Of a stretch of 64,000 bases of DNA, positions 22,346 to 35,452 are shown one piece after another. The translations under genes and the position numbers were made by a program. The stretch covers positions 87,886,588 to 87,950,587 of the forward strand of contig CM066987.1 in NCBI GenBank assembly GCA_033977485.1, given 5' to 3'. Position 1 is the stretch's first letter; every line of letters starts with the position of its first letter. The notes below the pieces were generated by a model. That model did not search any database. It was given only the letters and a program-made list of their open reading frames with translations, and was not told the origin of the DNA. Origin of the DNA: Hydrangea macrophylla. Taxonomy: Eukaryota; Streptophyta; Magnoliopsida; Cornales; Hydrangeaceae.

Positions 22346-22889
22346 TTTGGAATCGGGGCACCGAAACAATTTTCAAATATTTTTCATGGATACTAGAGGT
22401 CAATAGCTTTCCAACGGTATATCGCACATAATTTCTGGATTTAAAACGAATTTATTATGAATTTCCAAAGGCGAAAAAGGCGATCAAATCGGCTTTTATC
22501 GCGAATACCGCAAAACTTTTCAAAGTGACCTATCCCCGAATTTTTTTTTTTATGTGAAATAGACTCCATTACCTTTCCAAAGGTATATCACAACCTCAAT
22601 TTGGAGTTCGTATGCATTTTCTGTGAATTTCGGACGAATTAGGGCCTTTTCGCGAATACCGGAGCTTCAGGGGGCCTAAACAGCATTATCTGGACGAAGG
22701 AGGAGCACTGCCGCCGCGGCACTGGCCCAGTGCCGCCGCGGCACTCCCCTCCAGAGCAGTGTATTTTTGTAAATAGTTTTGTGGTCCCATTTTGATTAAT
22801 TAAAAGCCAAAACGACATAGTTTTATGATTTCAGATATTTGGAGCCAATGGGAATACTTTCTAAATCCCAAAACCACCCCAAGTTGGCC

Positions 22890-22897
22890 TATATAAA
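22890..22897 (+). promoter_or_regulatory. TATA box of LTR A
   Basis: TATATAAA within GGCCTATATAAACACC. The same context is present at 33276 in the 3' LTR and at 56788 in LTR B, marking the probable U3/R transition. Confidence 0.7.
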
Positions 22898-25112
22898 CAC
22901 CCCATTACTCTTCATTTTGGGGGAGTCAAATGTAAGCTTTGAAAAAGTTTGGGAGAGAAAGTTGTAGAGATAAGGTTAGAATAGCAAGAAAGAAGCTTCC
23001 TTCTTTGATTTTTCAAAACAAAAGTGAGTTCTAAACTTTGTTTTTACTCCATTACTCCCATTTACTTCAACATTCAATACTCCCAACCACCATTTTAGTG
23101 AGCATTTAAGAGAGTGGAAGCTTCTTCCATATCTAGTGTCATTACATATGAGTGAAACACCAATCTACAAGTTTCATGCTTCATGAATATCATCTAGTGA
23201 TCATCATCTATTTGCTTGTTTATTTATTGTTCATCTCTTCTTATCTCATTTCTTTTTTATTTTCTTTATTTACTTACTAGTTCATCATCATCTAAGTGAT
23301 GACATGAAGTTTGGGGTGAGTGAATCCTTATGGATAGTAGCTCTTGACCTCAAAAACATGTTTGATAGATGATGATCATAACCTCAATACTTCCAAGATA
23401 TTCTTGAAATGTATTGAAGTTATGTTCAAAATAAAATAAATCTCTCCAACAATCTTAGAGGTTCTTGATGATGAGATTGATGTTGGCATTTTAAGTGTCT
23501 ATAATCCTTATTGAGTATTAAAAATATGTCTTCAAAACATCTATTTCAAAACCCCTCTCAATCCCTCTCATTTGGATTTCAAGAAACAAAACCCTTGTTT
23601 TTCTCCAAAATCTTCAAAACAATGAGTCAAAACAGTGAGTGAGTCGAGTTCAAAGATTTCTCTAGAACTCAATACTCAACATATGGATGCAAGGCCACTT
23701 GAAAAGTCTTCCTAACTCATTGGAGAACACCAATGATTTTTAGTTTGGCTTGGAAGTACTTGGAAATTGTCCATTTGGACCCAAACATTCCTTCCATACA
23801 TTCTGCCTTTGTTGTCACAGTAGCTAGGTCAACTTACGACCTCTTTTCCAGAAAACTTTTCCAAAAGGGGTGGTCCTAACTTATTTTTCCCTTAAACTTA
23901 AATGTCTTGGGAAACTTGCTGTAAACAATAGGCCTCTAGATCATTAGTTTTCATTTTCTAAGATATTTCAACATTTCAGTCGACGGTGCGGACTCTGTTT
24001 CTGAGTGACCTTCATTGTTTATATGATTTCTCTCAATCTGTGATAGCTATTCAAGATTAGCCTTTTGGGTTGTGTTCTAGACACAATAAGGAACATCTCC
24101 ATAAAAAATCATGCATTGAAAACATTCCTAACCCCTCTTTTTAAATTTCCAAAGACAATGCTACTGTTCTGTCCACTATTCACAGCAAGCACATTTTAAC
24201 TTTCATTCTTTGATTTGATGCTTACATGCACCCCAAATTAGCTCATGTCTTAGGAAGTAGTTCATACTACATTTGTACATATCCCATGATGATTTCATTC
24301 ATTCATTCATACACATTATAGACTTCTAAGTCATTCTAGAAATCCATGTACACAAAACACACTACAACCTTTGCACATTTTAGGATCATACATTGCATCC
24401 ATGCAAGATTTGGGGCTTTTGTGACTCCTAATCTAAGAAGATTATAAGGAACGATCATGATCACACGTTCATGCTTCCCCTCGATCTACTCATCCTTCCT
24501 CATCCGTCCCGGGGATTGAGAGATCTTCTTTTCCCAAAGATTAATATGCATCATACTAGCTTGCTAAGCATATTTTGATTTCTTTGTTTATTTGTTTCAA
24601 TAACAATTCATGTCCCCCTTTAGATTAGGAAGTCTTGATTATTTGATACATAATTAGACGATTTTTCCTAGGTTTATTTGTGTGATCTTTCACTTTGCAT
24701 TGTGTGATATTTGGATTAGATCTTATGAATGATATCTTATCTTTAGATCTTCCATTTCAAATTTTCTTATGTGATGTAATATACTATCATAGTATTATTT
24801 GTCGAACCAAACATAGTATAAGATGATTATTTGGATGTTAATTGAGGCCCGTCGAAAGACTGGGCGAGTTGAGGGTGTTTTAGTCGCGACAAAGGCTCCT
24901 TCCTCTCTCGTACCAAAACCCCGAACCAAGTTCTTTGGTTATGAAGGGCCGGTGCCCTTATCCGCTTGGGTGAGTCAAATTAGGTTTCTTGGTTCCTTAA
25001 AGACCAAGTGGCGACTCTGTATCTGTTTTCAACAGACCATTCGTTTTTCTTTGATCAATTTCAAACAATTTCAAAAACCCAACAAAGAGGCGGAAGCCCG
25101 GTGTCCACAATC

Positions 25113-25130
25113 TGGCGACTCTGCTGGGGA
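25113..25130 (+). promoter_or_regulatory. Primer-binding site of element A
   Basis: TGGCGACTCTGCTGGGGA starts 3 bp after the LTR end (CCACA at 25105-25109) and is identical to the boxes in elements B and C. Confidence 0.85.
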
Positions 25131-25714
25131 TTTTTATTTTAAAACAAAATAATACAGAGGTTTGACTCATAAGAAGCATCCTTAAAATCATCTTTTTACT
25201 GTGTTTGGTTCACCGCACTGCACTTCTGCATTTCCCCTTCGACTGTGTCTGAAACGCTGCGCTGACATTGTTCAGGTCTTGCTGTGCCAGGGCACAAGTC
25301 ACCGTTGATACTGTACCTCGCAAGGTATATCAAAAAGAGTAAAAACCTCCGTACTGTCTCCCTGACGGTATATTGGAACTCTCGTCAACGGACCCTCTAT
25401 GACTAAACCCGGCCTTTGCATATAGATTCCTGTAGAACCTTTCATGGGACTGTTGATTTATCTTAGGACAATTTGATATAACTGCTTTATGCCCTGGCGG
25501 GATTACCTGTGCGGTGTAGACGCCTATGTGGTATAGAATAGAACCTCTTTCTTTTGATCCCCAAGGCAATCACTCACATGTGATTACATTGAGTTGACCT
25601 GTCTAGGCACCATGACGAGAATGTCTGCTCCATGCTCACAAAGATATACACCGCAAACCTTGTTTGTCGGTCCTAAGGCATAGGAGTATGAAAACCTTTT
25701 GGAAAGTACGATCA

Positions 25715-26038
25715 CTACAACCATATTAATCAGTTTCTCCCAAGAAACCTGCTCAAATTTTCCAGAAACACCAAAAACTCTACCCAGATATCCCAGATAT
25801 AACCGTATTAACCCGTTTCTCCCAGAAACTCTGCCCAAATAACCCAGATATAACTGTATTAACCAATTTCTCCTAGAAACTCTGCCCAGATATAACCATA
25901 TTAACCAGTTTCTCCCGGAAACTCTGCCCAGATATCCCAGATATAACTGTATTAATCAGTTTCTCCCACAAACTCTGCCCGGATATCCCAGATATAACCG
26001 TATTAACCAGTTTCTCTCAGAAACTCTGCCCAAATTTC
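25715..26038 (+). repeat. Tandem repeat array in the leader of element A
   Basis: About six copies of a 45-55 bp unit: ATATAACCGTATTAACCAG followed by TTTCTCCCAGAAACTCTGCC and CAGATATCCC. It lies between the PBS and gag, in the probable packaging region. Confidence 0.85.
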
Positions 26039-26440
26039 CCCAAAATGCCCAATCCCTCCTAGAAGCTTTCATAAAAACCTGGAAACCCCTGTTATCCCTT
26101 AGTGATCGTACTGGAAAGTAAGATTGGCACACTCTATATGGTTAGGACCTTATTTGCTTAACTGCTATCTGTTAGAAATAGGAACATCATATAGACTAGG
26201 GCTTACATTCGCATGCTTGTCTCACATGCATGCACCGTCAATCTTCACGCACTGTCTCGAGTCAGTCCACATCACTGTCTTTGTCTGTCTAAAGTCGTCA
26301 CTATCAAGACCTAATGCACCCCTTTCTCTCGAAATCTGTCAGGTCAGTATAGATTCCCGAAGTCAGCAATGGGATCCTCGTCCTGAGTCGGAAGTTCGAA
26401 CAGTCATTTGGTCAAAATTAGCCCGCTAAGTCATTCTAAC

Positions 26441-27694
26441 ATGAATCAAGAAGAATTAGAAAACAAGGTCACTGAGTTGGGAGCAACCATAAACCAGCAA
26501 TCTAATCGCATGGCCCAAGTTTTGAGTTTCATGGAAGAACTGAAACAGCAGCAGCCACAGTACCCACATGGGTTCCCACCACCACCGCCTGGGTATGGAC
26601 CGCCTCCCGATAATAATGGGGAAGAAGACTGGTTTCAAAGAGTCCCGCCACTTGCATATGAGAAGAAGCTCCAGGAGAAAATGGACAAAATTGACAAGCT
26701 TGAAAGTGTGTTGAGGAAGAGCAAAGGGGTTGATGATTACATGTTAGACCTGGAAGGCCTCTTTGAGCCCATCAAGCTAAGGCTGCCCGAGAACTTCAAA
26801 ATGCCTGAAATTGACCGTTTTGATGGAACAGGAAATCCAAAAAGTCACATCAAGTTGTGCATGAGCATCTTCCAATCGATGGGCTGCACTCATGAGCACA
26901 TTGCGATGTTGTTCCCGCAAACCCTTAAGAATGCCACACTATCCTGGTTCCTAACCCTCGAAGCCTCGAAGACCCGAGTCTGGGAAGACGTTGCTAGAAC
27001 TTTTATTGATCACTACTCTTACAACCAAGAGTTTGATATCACCATCCGGGATCTAGAGACTACCAGGCAGAACTTCAATGAGTCCTTCACTGCGTTCTTG
27101 AGCAGATGGAGGAATAAAGTGGCTCAAATGATCCACAGACCGGTTGAGAAAGAGCAAGTACGTATGCTGGTCAAGAACATGCAACCAGTATATCATGACA
27201 AGCTATTCTACCAATCCATCTCCAAATTCGAAGAGCTATTTGAAATAGGCACCAGAATAGAGGACGCCATCAGAGAAGGAAAGTTCAAAAAGGATGAACC
27301 CCAACACCAGTCCAAGAGACCTAACTACTCCCTGGACTCCCTGGATATCAATGCACTTAGCAACCAATCAATGGCCTGCGCCCTTCGTCCATACCAGTCC
27401 ATTCCGCCAAATCGCCCAAAAGGCCCTCGATAATTCTCCAAACTTGATGTTCCTCTTTCCACAGCCTTGGACCACCTACTCAAAAAGGGCCACCTGCAGC
27501 TCCTCCCTCATAAGCCGCTACCAGATCCTATACCCTCCCACTACAATATGAGCCTACGATGTGCTTATCACCAAAATCTAGGCCATACCACCAATCAGTG
27601 CATCCGCCTCCGCCATGACATTCAGAACCTTATAAAAGATGTCCCATATCCTAATCCCATCCACTATCTTGGCTTGGACCAACCGATCGAATGA
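26441..27694 (+). pseudogene. Gag of element A, one premature stop
   Basis: Retrotransposon Gag of the Tat type, expected to form the virus-like particle and bind RNA. The ATG at 26441 is chosen because the frame upstream has only non-ATG codons. Residues 1-110 hold a Q-rich coiled-coil-like start, a PPPPPGYGPP stretch and charged helix. About 115-285 is the capsid-like Retrotrans_gag domain (RFDGTGNPKSHIK, LSWFLTLEASKTRVWEDV, FLSRWRNKVAQM). A TAA at 27431-27433 interrupts the frame; the same frame continues to 27694 with LDHLLKKGHL and a zinc-knuckle-like C-x2-H-x4-H-x4-C near residue 375. It aligns by eye with Gag B (60828-62519). The stop is in a linker, so the capsid part could still be made. 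Confidence 0.85.
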
Positions 27695-30049
27695 TCCCTT
27701 CCATCGATGCTAATGAATGTTGAAGCTACGCAGTAAAGTGATGGTGTTTGGAACTTCTACTAAAAAATAGAATAAGAATAATAAATGGGTCGCAAAGACA
27801 CTCCATTTGAGACCAGGTCGAGTCAAGTTGAGTCTGTTCTATGTTCCGAGTCCATTTCAATTCTAGTCTTGTGATTAAGTCTATCTGTCATCGAGTTGTT
27901 AATAAGTCTGTAAACCTTCTCTATTGATGGAATGAAATCTCATTTTGCTTAATCTGATGTGCCTAGTCATAGATGCATGAATCACTGAACTGAAGTATCA
28001 CTTTTCAAATTACCATGGATACTACTCTGCTAATAATTTTTCTACGACAAAACAAAAAAGAATCCTAAAAGGTTAAAGTCGATTTCACGCTGACACTGAT
28101 GAAGATCTGGAATTGAATAGTCTTACTTTAAGAATTTAAAGATGCTCTTGCCTCAATCTTGAAAAGACATACTTGAAAATGACTTGGGGCTTGCCCAACA
28201 CCCTTTTCCCACCATTTTGAAGCCTTAAGCCCAATCCATTTGGGAACCACGCAATCTGTCCGATTAAAAGCAATGCAAACTTAGCCCTTGATGGTAGCCA
28301 AACATTTCAGTGAGCTTCATCTCCACTTTCAAAAAAAAAAGAAAGAAAAAGAAAAGAAAAGAAAAGAAAAGAAAAAGCTCGCTAGGTTAAAAACCCGAAA
28401 GGGCACCTAGGCAAAAGTTAGAGCTGAAAAAGGTGTTGATTTCCAAAATCTGACCCTAGCCAGTCAAAATGTTGGAGAAAATTTTGATGAAACAAATGAG
28501 AAAATCATGCGCTTCAAGATACATCTTAAGAACGTGCCAAGATCAAATTTCAAAAGGCACGGAATGACCACAAATAAATTCCGAGAGCTGACATGCACAT
28601 TCTGGAATTCTGAGATTGCGATTGAAAGATCTCACAAGAATCGACTACATTAAAAAGCAAAATTGACTGGCTAGGCGAAAGTGAAAAGGATCAATCCTCA
28701 AAACAAAACAAACAGAAAAAAGAAAAAGAAAAAGAAAAGAAAGGGAGATTGAGACTGAATCCTTTTATTTAAAGCTACCACAAGTGGCTCAAGTTTGAAC
28801 TTCTTTGACGATTGGTTTGAAAAACCCTCATACCTCAAACCCCTTATTTCAGACCTTGCCTTGAACTACGCTCGACCTGATTCCCACTCGGGGATACGTA
28901 GGCAACCACATCGGTTCGGTCAACATCATCATAATAAACCAATTTCCTTCAAGCCTTGTCTTGAACTACGCTCAACCTGATTCCCACTCAGGGATACGTA
29001 GGCAACCGCATTGGTTCGGTCGACACCATCATAATCAACCCCCCTTCTTGCAAGACTTTGGCCAGAACTACGTTGGACCAGACCCCCTCTAGGGGGTATG
29101 TAGGCAAACTTTCAAAAAGAAAAGAAGGATGGCTCGGTAAGTCGAAAATCCAAAAGGATGCCTAGGAAAAAATTAGAGTTAAATCCAAGGTGAGCAATAA
29201 CAAAAGAGAGAAAAGAGCTTGCTAGGTCACCTCACTAGTGCCTAGGCAAAAGTTATGAGCATTTGAGAGATTAAAGTCACGGTCCATGCCTCAAGCCAGA
29301 AAATCACCTTCCACACTAGGGGCAAACTTCGGCTACCCGCCTCGTTTGCCTGACTTTTACTATCTACCCTTCATACAAGGGGAAAACTTTGGTCACCTAC
29401 CTCGTTTTCCCAAAACCTCCAATAAACCATCATCCAAACTAGGGGCAAACTTCGGTCACCCACCTCGTTTGCTTATGAATCCCGCTTTGTACACCTCAAA
29501 CTAGGGGCAAACTCCGTTTGCCTAACACAATCCCTTCACACCGAGGGCGAGTTTTTAAGTTACCAAGTTGTTTTGAAAATTTTGAAATAGAGCATCTTTT
29601 ACTCTAAAAGCTAAGGCACTAATTCAAATCACTTCCTGGGAGAAGTAGAAAATTGACTAGATCACTAGGGAGGAATTTTCAAAAATCAGATTTATCAGCA
29701 AAGTGTTACCACGTTAAGATGAGGGGTGAACACCAAAAGAGAAATGGTACATTGTTTATGACGAAAGCACATCAAGTTTTGACAAGACGAGTTTGTTTCA
29801 TTTTGGTGTCAAATGTGTCGTCCTCGTGCATCAATGTCTGTCAAGTTTTTTAGTCTGTTGTAGTCTCAAATGTGTAAGTCAACAGTGACTAATAAAATTT
29901 TCAAATCAAGGTATATAGAGCATGCCAATACAAGCAGGAGTACCAAACACCATTATCGCACCGATTAAGGCATCAGCATGAGAAGCGTCCAAACTTAGGG
30001 AAAATACGAATTTCATCCCTTTCCAAACCATCGAATGTTGATCTTCCTT

Positions 30050-30175
30050 CATGCAACATAAGTCCATGCGTGGCTGTTGATTACCTTCCCTCGTCCATGT
30101 AACATAAGTCCATGAGTAGCTGTTGATTACCTTCCCTTGTCCATGCAACGTAAGTCCATAAGTGGCTGTTGATTG
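30050..30175 (+). repeat. Tandem repeat, about 48-bp unit (3 copies)
   Basis: Units of CATGCAACATAAGTCCATG with GTGGCTGTTGATTACCTTCC. The minus-strand frame across it is a repeat artefact. Confidence 0.8.
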
Positions 30176-30379
30176 ATCTTGGATTGGGCACCACAAGGGT
30201 TTGATCAACCGCGAGAGATTCAGAGATGGATCCCGATTCTGGGCCAGCAAGATTTGATCAACTATGAGAGATTCAAATTTGAATCCTGGTTCCTGGTCAA
30301 GAGGAGTAGTTGAAGAGAGATCCCAGAAAGAGTCGCTTCATCCCCAGCAGATTTAATTTAATCCCCAGCAGGCATATCA

Positions 30380-31455
30380 ATTCGTCAGTTCTTCTAATCA
30401 AGGTTAGTCCAACCATCAGTTCAATCATGACAGTCATAGTAGTTCACTGTCGACTCGTCATCTCGATTTGTACATCGTCAGACTCGTCATATCGATTCGT
30501 ACATCGTCAGTTCAAATATGACAGTCACAGTAGTTCACTGTCGACTCGTTATCTCAATTAGTACATCGTCAGTTTAATCATGACAGTCACAATAGTTCAT
30601 TGTCGACTCGTCATCTCGATTTGTACATCATCAGTTCAACCATGATAGTCGTAGTAGTTCACTGTTGACTCGTCATCTCGATTAGTACAACGTCAGTTCA
30701 ATCCATGATAGTCGCAGTAGTTCACTGTCGACTCGTCATCTCGATTTGTACATCGTCAGTTCAATCATGACAGTCACAGTAGTTCACTATCGACTCGTCA
30801 TATCGATTCGTACATCGTCAGTTAAATTATGACAGTCACAATAGTTCATTGTCGACTCGTCATCTCGATTAGTACATCGTCAGTTCAATCCATGATAGTC
30901 GCAGTAGTTCACTGTCGACTCGTCATCTCAATTAGTACATCGTCAGTTCAATCCATGATAGTTGCAGTAGTTCACTGTCGACTCGTCATCTCGATTAGTA
31001 CATCGTCAATTCAATCATGACAATCACAGTAGTTCACTGTTGACTCATCATCTCGATTCGTACATCGTCACTTCTTCTGGTCACAGTTAGTCCAATTGTT
31101 GATCCAATCCATGATAGCCATAGTAGTTCACTGTTGACTCATCATCTCGATTCATACATCATCACTTCTTCTGGTCACGGTTAGTCCAACCGTTGATCCA
31201 ATCCATGATAGTCATAGTACTTCACTATTGAATCATCATCTCGATTCGTGCATCATCACTTCTTCCGGTCACGATTAGCCCAACTGTTGATCCAATCCAT
31301 GATAGTCACAGTAGTTCACTATTAACTCATCATCTCGATTCGTGCATCGTCACTTCTTCCGGTCACGGTTAGCCCAACTATTGATCCAATCCATGATAGT
31401 CACAGTAGTTCATTGTCAACTCATCATCTCTATTCGTACATCGTCAGTTCATTAA
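30380..31455 (+). repeat. Kilobase tandem array in the 3' region of element A
   Basis: About fifteen units. The left part has 60-65 bp units (TCAGTTCAATCATGACAGTC, AGTAGTTCACTGTCGACTCG, TCATCTCGATT, GTACATCG). The right part has 90-95 bp units that add a TTCTTCCGGTCACGGTTAG and CCAACTGTTGATCCAATCC insert. Open frames here encode repeat peptides with no recognisable domain. Confidence 0.9.
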
Positions 31456-31524
31456 TCATCATTAGTTTACCATCACTCTCATTCAAAATATGTCGTGTTC
31501 ATCATTTTCATTCAAAATCTTAGG

Positions 31525-31645
31525 CTTCTATATCCATTAATGGGGCTTCCATGTTCATCGCTTGACATCTCAGGATTTCATGTCCATCACTTGACGTCTC
31601 AGGACTTTTGTGTCCGTCTCTTAATTTCCAGGGCTTCCATGTTCG
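31525..31645 (+). repeat. Short tandem repeat, about 32-bp unit
   Basis: Three to four units of GGCTTCCATGTTCATCGCTT with GACATCTCAGGA, variably decayed. Confidence 0.7.
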
Positions 31646-32187
31646 TCGGTTATCTGTCAAATCGCATCTCCGATTATAGTCCTCTAGGACCCCACATCCA
31701 ATAACATTCGCTTGCAAAGCACGCTTCCCAAAATTCAGAAGTTTGCTCCAAGACCCAGAGTCTTCAAATCTTGGTGTCCCTACTCGGGTCAATAACTGCA
31801 TCATAGTCGGAAACACTAGCACGACACAAGTCCACATGGAGTGGTACACCCCACAGCACCAATTCATGCTAGGATCAGAACACTAGACATGATAGGACTT
31901 AAGACAAAATTCATATCACATCCATGTATGGCATAGCACTCATATAGCATAGTATCCGCCTGTCTTGTTGTGCATGTGTGATTTGTTCCTTTGTGCCCTG
32001 AACTACGTCCTGGTCTGATTCCCCTTGGGATACGTAGGCAACTCACGCAGAGCATGACCAGCACTAACCTCATCATCCTTGCATCTTTTGCAACGCTTTT
32101 ATCCTAAATCTATAGCCTCCAAAAAGTCCTGTCTCTTCAGGGGTTTGGCACTCGCTTGCGACATGCGTTGCCTCGCAAGTTCATGCC

Positions 32188-32201
32188 AAAGAGGGGCAAA
32201 A
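32188..32201 (+). promoter_or_regulatory. Polypurine tract of element A
   Basis: AAAGAGGGGCAAAA lies directly before the 3' LTR. It is purine-only except for one C, in the position expected for plus-strand priming. Confidence 0.75.
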
Positions 32202-35200
32202 TGTAGACACCCCATTTTGTCGGCTACCAAATTTAGGAGACCCATAGCTTGGTGGTTCACAATGATCGTAAAAGACTCAAAAGGACTCTCGGAAGTCAGC
32301 TCCATCTCTCAGAATGACCAAAATGCCCCTAAAAGCCCAAAAAAACTCCCAGATTTGGTCTCAAAGTTTTGAAAACATGCTACATCATAAGGAAAGCAAT
32401 AAAATGAGTTCTTAAAAGAAATCAGATGAAATCGTCAGCTCCCAGAGACCCCCGAAAGTCCCGGAAAGTCCCCGTTGACCGGTTTGACCAAGGTTTGACT
32501 AGGTTTGACCAAGGTTTGACCAGGTTTGACCAAGTTTGACCAAGTTTGACCGAAATCATCCGAATTCACCAGAATCATTTTAAATTATGGGAAAAGTGTT
32601 AAAACAAGTTCCAAAAGAAAATTGAGCGAAAACATCAGCTCCCGGGAACTCCCGGAGGTTTCCAGAACTTCCCGGGAATCCCAGGTTTGACCAGTTTGAC
32701 CAGAATTTGACTTTGGAATCGGGGAACCGAAACAATTTTCAAATATTTTTCATGGATACTAGAGGTCAATAGCTTTCCAACGGTATATCGCACATAATTT
32801 CTGGATTTAAAACAAATTTATTATGAATTTCCAAAGGCGAAAAAGGCGATCAAATCGGCTTTTATCGCGAATACCGCAAAACTTTTCAAAGTGACCTATC
32901 CCCAAACTTTTTTTTATGTAAAATAGACTCCATTACCTTTCCAACGGTATATCACAACCTCAATTTGGAGTTCGTATGCATTTTCTGTGAATTTTGGACG
33001 AAATAGGGCCTTTTCGCGAATACCGGAACTTCAGGGGGCCTAAACAGTATTATCTGGACGAAGGAGGAGCACTGCCGCCGCGGCACTGGCCCACTGCCAC
33101 CGTGGCACTGACCCAGTGCCGCCGCGGCACTCCCCTCCAGATCAGTGTATTTTTGTAAATAGTTTTGTGGTCCCATTTTGATTAATTAAAAACCAAAACG
33201 ACATAGTTTTATGATTTCAGATATTTGGAGCCAATGGGAAAACTTTCTAAATCCCAAAACCACCCCAAGTTGGCCTATATAAACACCCCATTACTCTTCA
33301 TTTTGGGGGAGTCAAATGTAAGCTTTGAAAAAGTTTGGGAGAGAAAGTTGTAGAGATAAGGTTAGAATAGCAAGAAAGAAGCTTCCTTCTTTGATTTTTC
33401 AAAACAAAAGTGAGTTCTAAACTTTGTTTTTACTCCATTACTCCCATTTACTTCAACATTCAATACTCCCAACCACCATTTTAGTGAGCATTTAAGAGAG
33501 TGGAAGCTTCTTCCATATCTAGTGTCATTACATATGAGTGAAACACCAATCTACAAGTTTCATGCTTCATGAATATCATCTAGTGATCATCATCTATTTG
33601 CTTGTTTATTTATTGTTCATCTCTTCTTATCTCATTTCTTTTTTATTTTCTTTATTTACTTACTAGTTCATCATCATCTAAGTTATGACATGAAGTTTGG
33701 GGTGAGTGAATCCTTATGGATAGTAGCTCTTGACCTCAAAAACATGTTTGATAGATGATGATCATAACCTCAATACTTCCAAGGTATTCTTGAAATGTAT
33801 TGAAGTTATGTTCAAAATAAAATAAATCTCTCCAACAATCTTGGAGGTTCTTGATGATGAGATTGATGTTGGCATTTTAAGTGGCTATAATCCTTATTGA
33901 GTATTAAAAATATGTCTTCAAAACATCTATTTCAAAACCCCTCTCAATCCCTCTCATTTGGATTTCAAGAAACAAAACCCTTGTTTTTCTCCAAAATCTT
34001 CAAAACAATGAGTCAAAACAGTGAGTGAGTCGAGTTCAAAGATTTCTCTAGAACTCAATACTCAACATATGGATGCAAGGCCACTTGGAAAGTATTCCTA
34101 ACTCATTGGAGAACACCAATGATTTTTGGTTTGGCTTGGAAGTACTTGGAAATGGTCCATTTGGACCCAAACATTCCTTCCATGCATTCTGCCTTTGTTG
34201 TCACAGCCGCTAGGTCAACTAACTTATTTTTCCCTTAAACTTCAATGTCTTGGGAAACTTGCTGTAAACAATAGGCCTTTAGATCATTTGTTTTCATTTT
34301 CTAAGATTTTTCAACATTTCAGTCGACGGTGCGGACTCTGTTTCTGAGTGACCTTAATTGTTTATATGATTTCTCTCAATCTGTGATAGCTATTCAAGAT
34401 TGGCATTTTGGGTTGTGTTCTAGACACAATAAGGAACATCTCCATAAAAAATCATGCATTGAAAACATTCCTAACCCCTCTTTTCAAATTTCCAAAGACG
34501 ATGCTACTGTTCTGTCCACTATTCACAGCAAGCACATTTTAACTTTCATTCTTTGATTTGATGCTTACATGCACCCCAAATTAGCTCATGTCTTAGGATG
34601 TAGTTCATACTACATTTGTACATATCCCATGATGATTTCATTCATTCATTCATACACATTATAGACTTCTAAGTCATTCTAGAAATCCATGTACACAAAA
34701 CACACTACAACCTTTGCACATTTTAGGATCATACATTGCATCCATGCAAGATTTGGGGCTTTTGTGACTCCTAATCTAAGAAGATTATAAGGAACGATCA
34801 TGATCACACGTGCATGCTTCCCCTCGATCTACTCATCCTTTCTCATCTGTCCCGGGGATTGAGAGATCTTCTTTTCCCAAAGATTAATATGCATCATACT
34901 AGCTTGCTAAGCATATTTTGATTTCTCTGTTTATTTGTTTCAATAACAATTCATGTCCCCCTTTAGATTAGGAAGTCTTGATTATTTGATACATAATTAG
35001 ACATTTTTTCCTAGGTTTATTTGTGTGATCTTTCACTTTGCATTGTGTGATATTTGGCTTAGATCTTATGAATGATATCTTATCTTTAGATCTTCCATTT
35101 CAAATTTTCTTATGTGATGTAATATACTATCATAGTATTATTTGTCGAACCAAACATAGTATAAGATGATTATTTGGATGCTAATTGAGGCCCGTCGAAA

Positions 35201-35452
35201 GACGGGACGAGTTGAGGGTGTTTTAGTCGCGACAAAGGCTCCTTCCTCTCTCGTACCAAAACCCCAAACCAAGTTCTTTGGTTATGAAGGGCCGGTGCCC
35301 TTATCCGCTTGGGTGAGTCAAATTAGGTTTCTTGGTTCCTTAAAGACCAAGTGGCGACTCTGTATCTGTTTTCAACAGACCATTCGTTTTTCTTTGATCA
35401 ATTTCAAACAATTTCAAAAACCCAACAAAGAGGCGGAAGCCCGGTGTCCACA
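32202..35452 (+). repeat. 3' LTR of element A
   Basis: Same borders as the 5' LTR (TGTAGACACC to TGTCCACA). Differences visible by eye: eight TTGAC units at 32475-32550 against five in the 5' LTR; one extra unit in the GC palindrome block (33069-33131); loss of about 43 bp at about 34217 relative to 23838-23880; and a 10-bp CTCAGAATG duplication absent here. TATA box at 33276-33283. Confidence 0.95.

Larger units (their letters stand above)
21848..25109 (+). repeat. 5' LTR of element A
   Basis: It runs from TGTAGACACCCCATTTTGTC to GGTGTCCACA. U3 contains TTGAC arrays (22140-22184, 22321-22345), a GC-rich palindromic minisatellite (22705-22745) and a TATA box (22890). R/U5 contains GTGTTTTAGTC and GGCTCCTTCCTCTCTCGTACC-like blocks (about 24875-24915) and GTGGCGACTCTG (about 25005). 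The open frame at 24823-25152 crosses the LTR end and is not a gene. Confidence 0.95.
27695..32187 (+). other. Noncoding 3' region of element A
   Basis: No pol-like coding exists on either strand. The region contains an (AAAAG)n tract (28328-28376), repeats of CTGATTCCCACTCGGGGATA plus CGTAGGCAACC (28878, 28978, again near 32016), AGGGGCAAACTTCGG repeats (29320-29520), and three tandem arrays given separately. Much of it has a counterpart in element C (18240-20500). Its function is unknown; it may be spacer replacing pol. Confidence 0.7.

Noticed and set aside
25080..25140. PBS as part of a tRNA gene
   Set aside because: The box directly follows an LTR end in three elements and has no tRNA body around it.
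24823..25152. Open frame repeated at 35166-35483
   Set aside because: It is duplicated because it lies in both LTRs of element A, and it crosses the LTR end into the PBS in one copy.
30310..31020. Plus-strand repetitive frames rich in VVHCRLVISI
   Set aside because: They are products of the tandem array in the 3' region of A, with no start context or domain.
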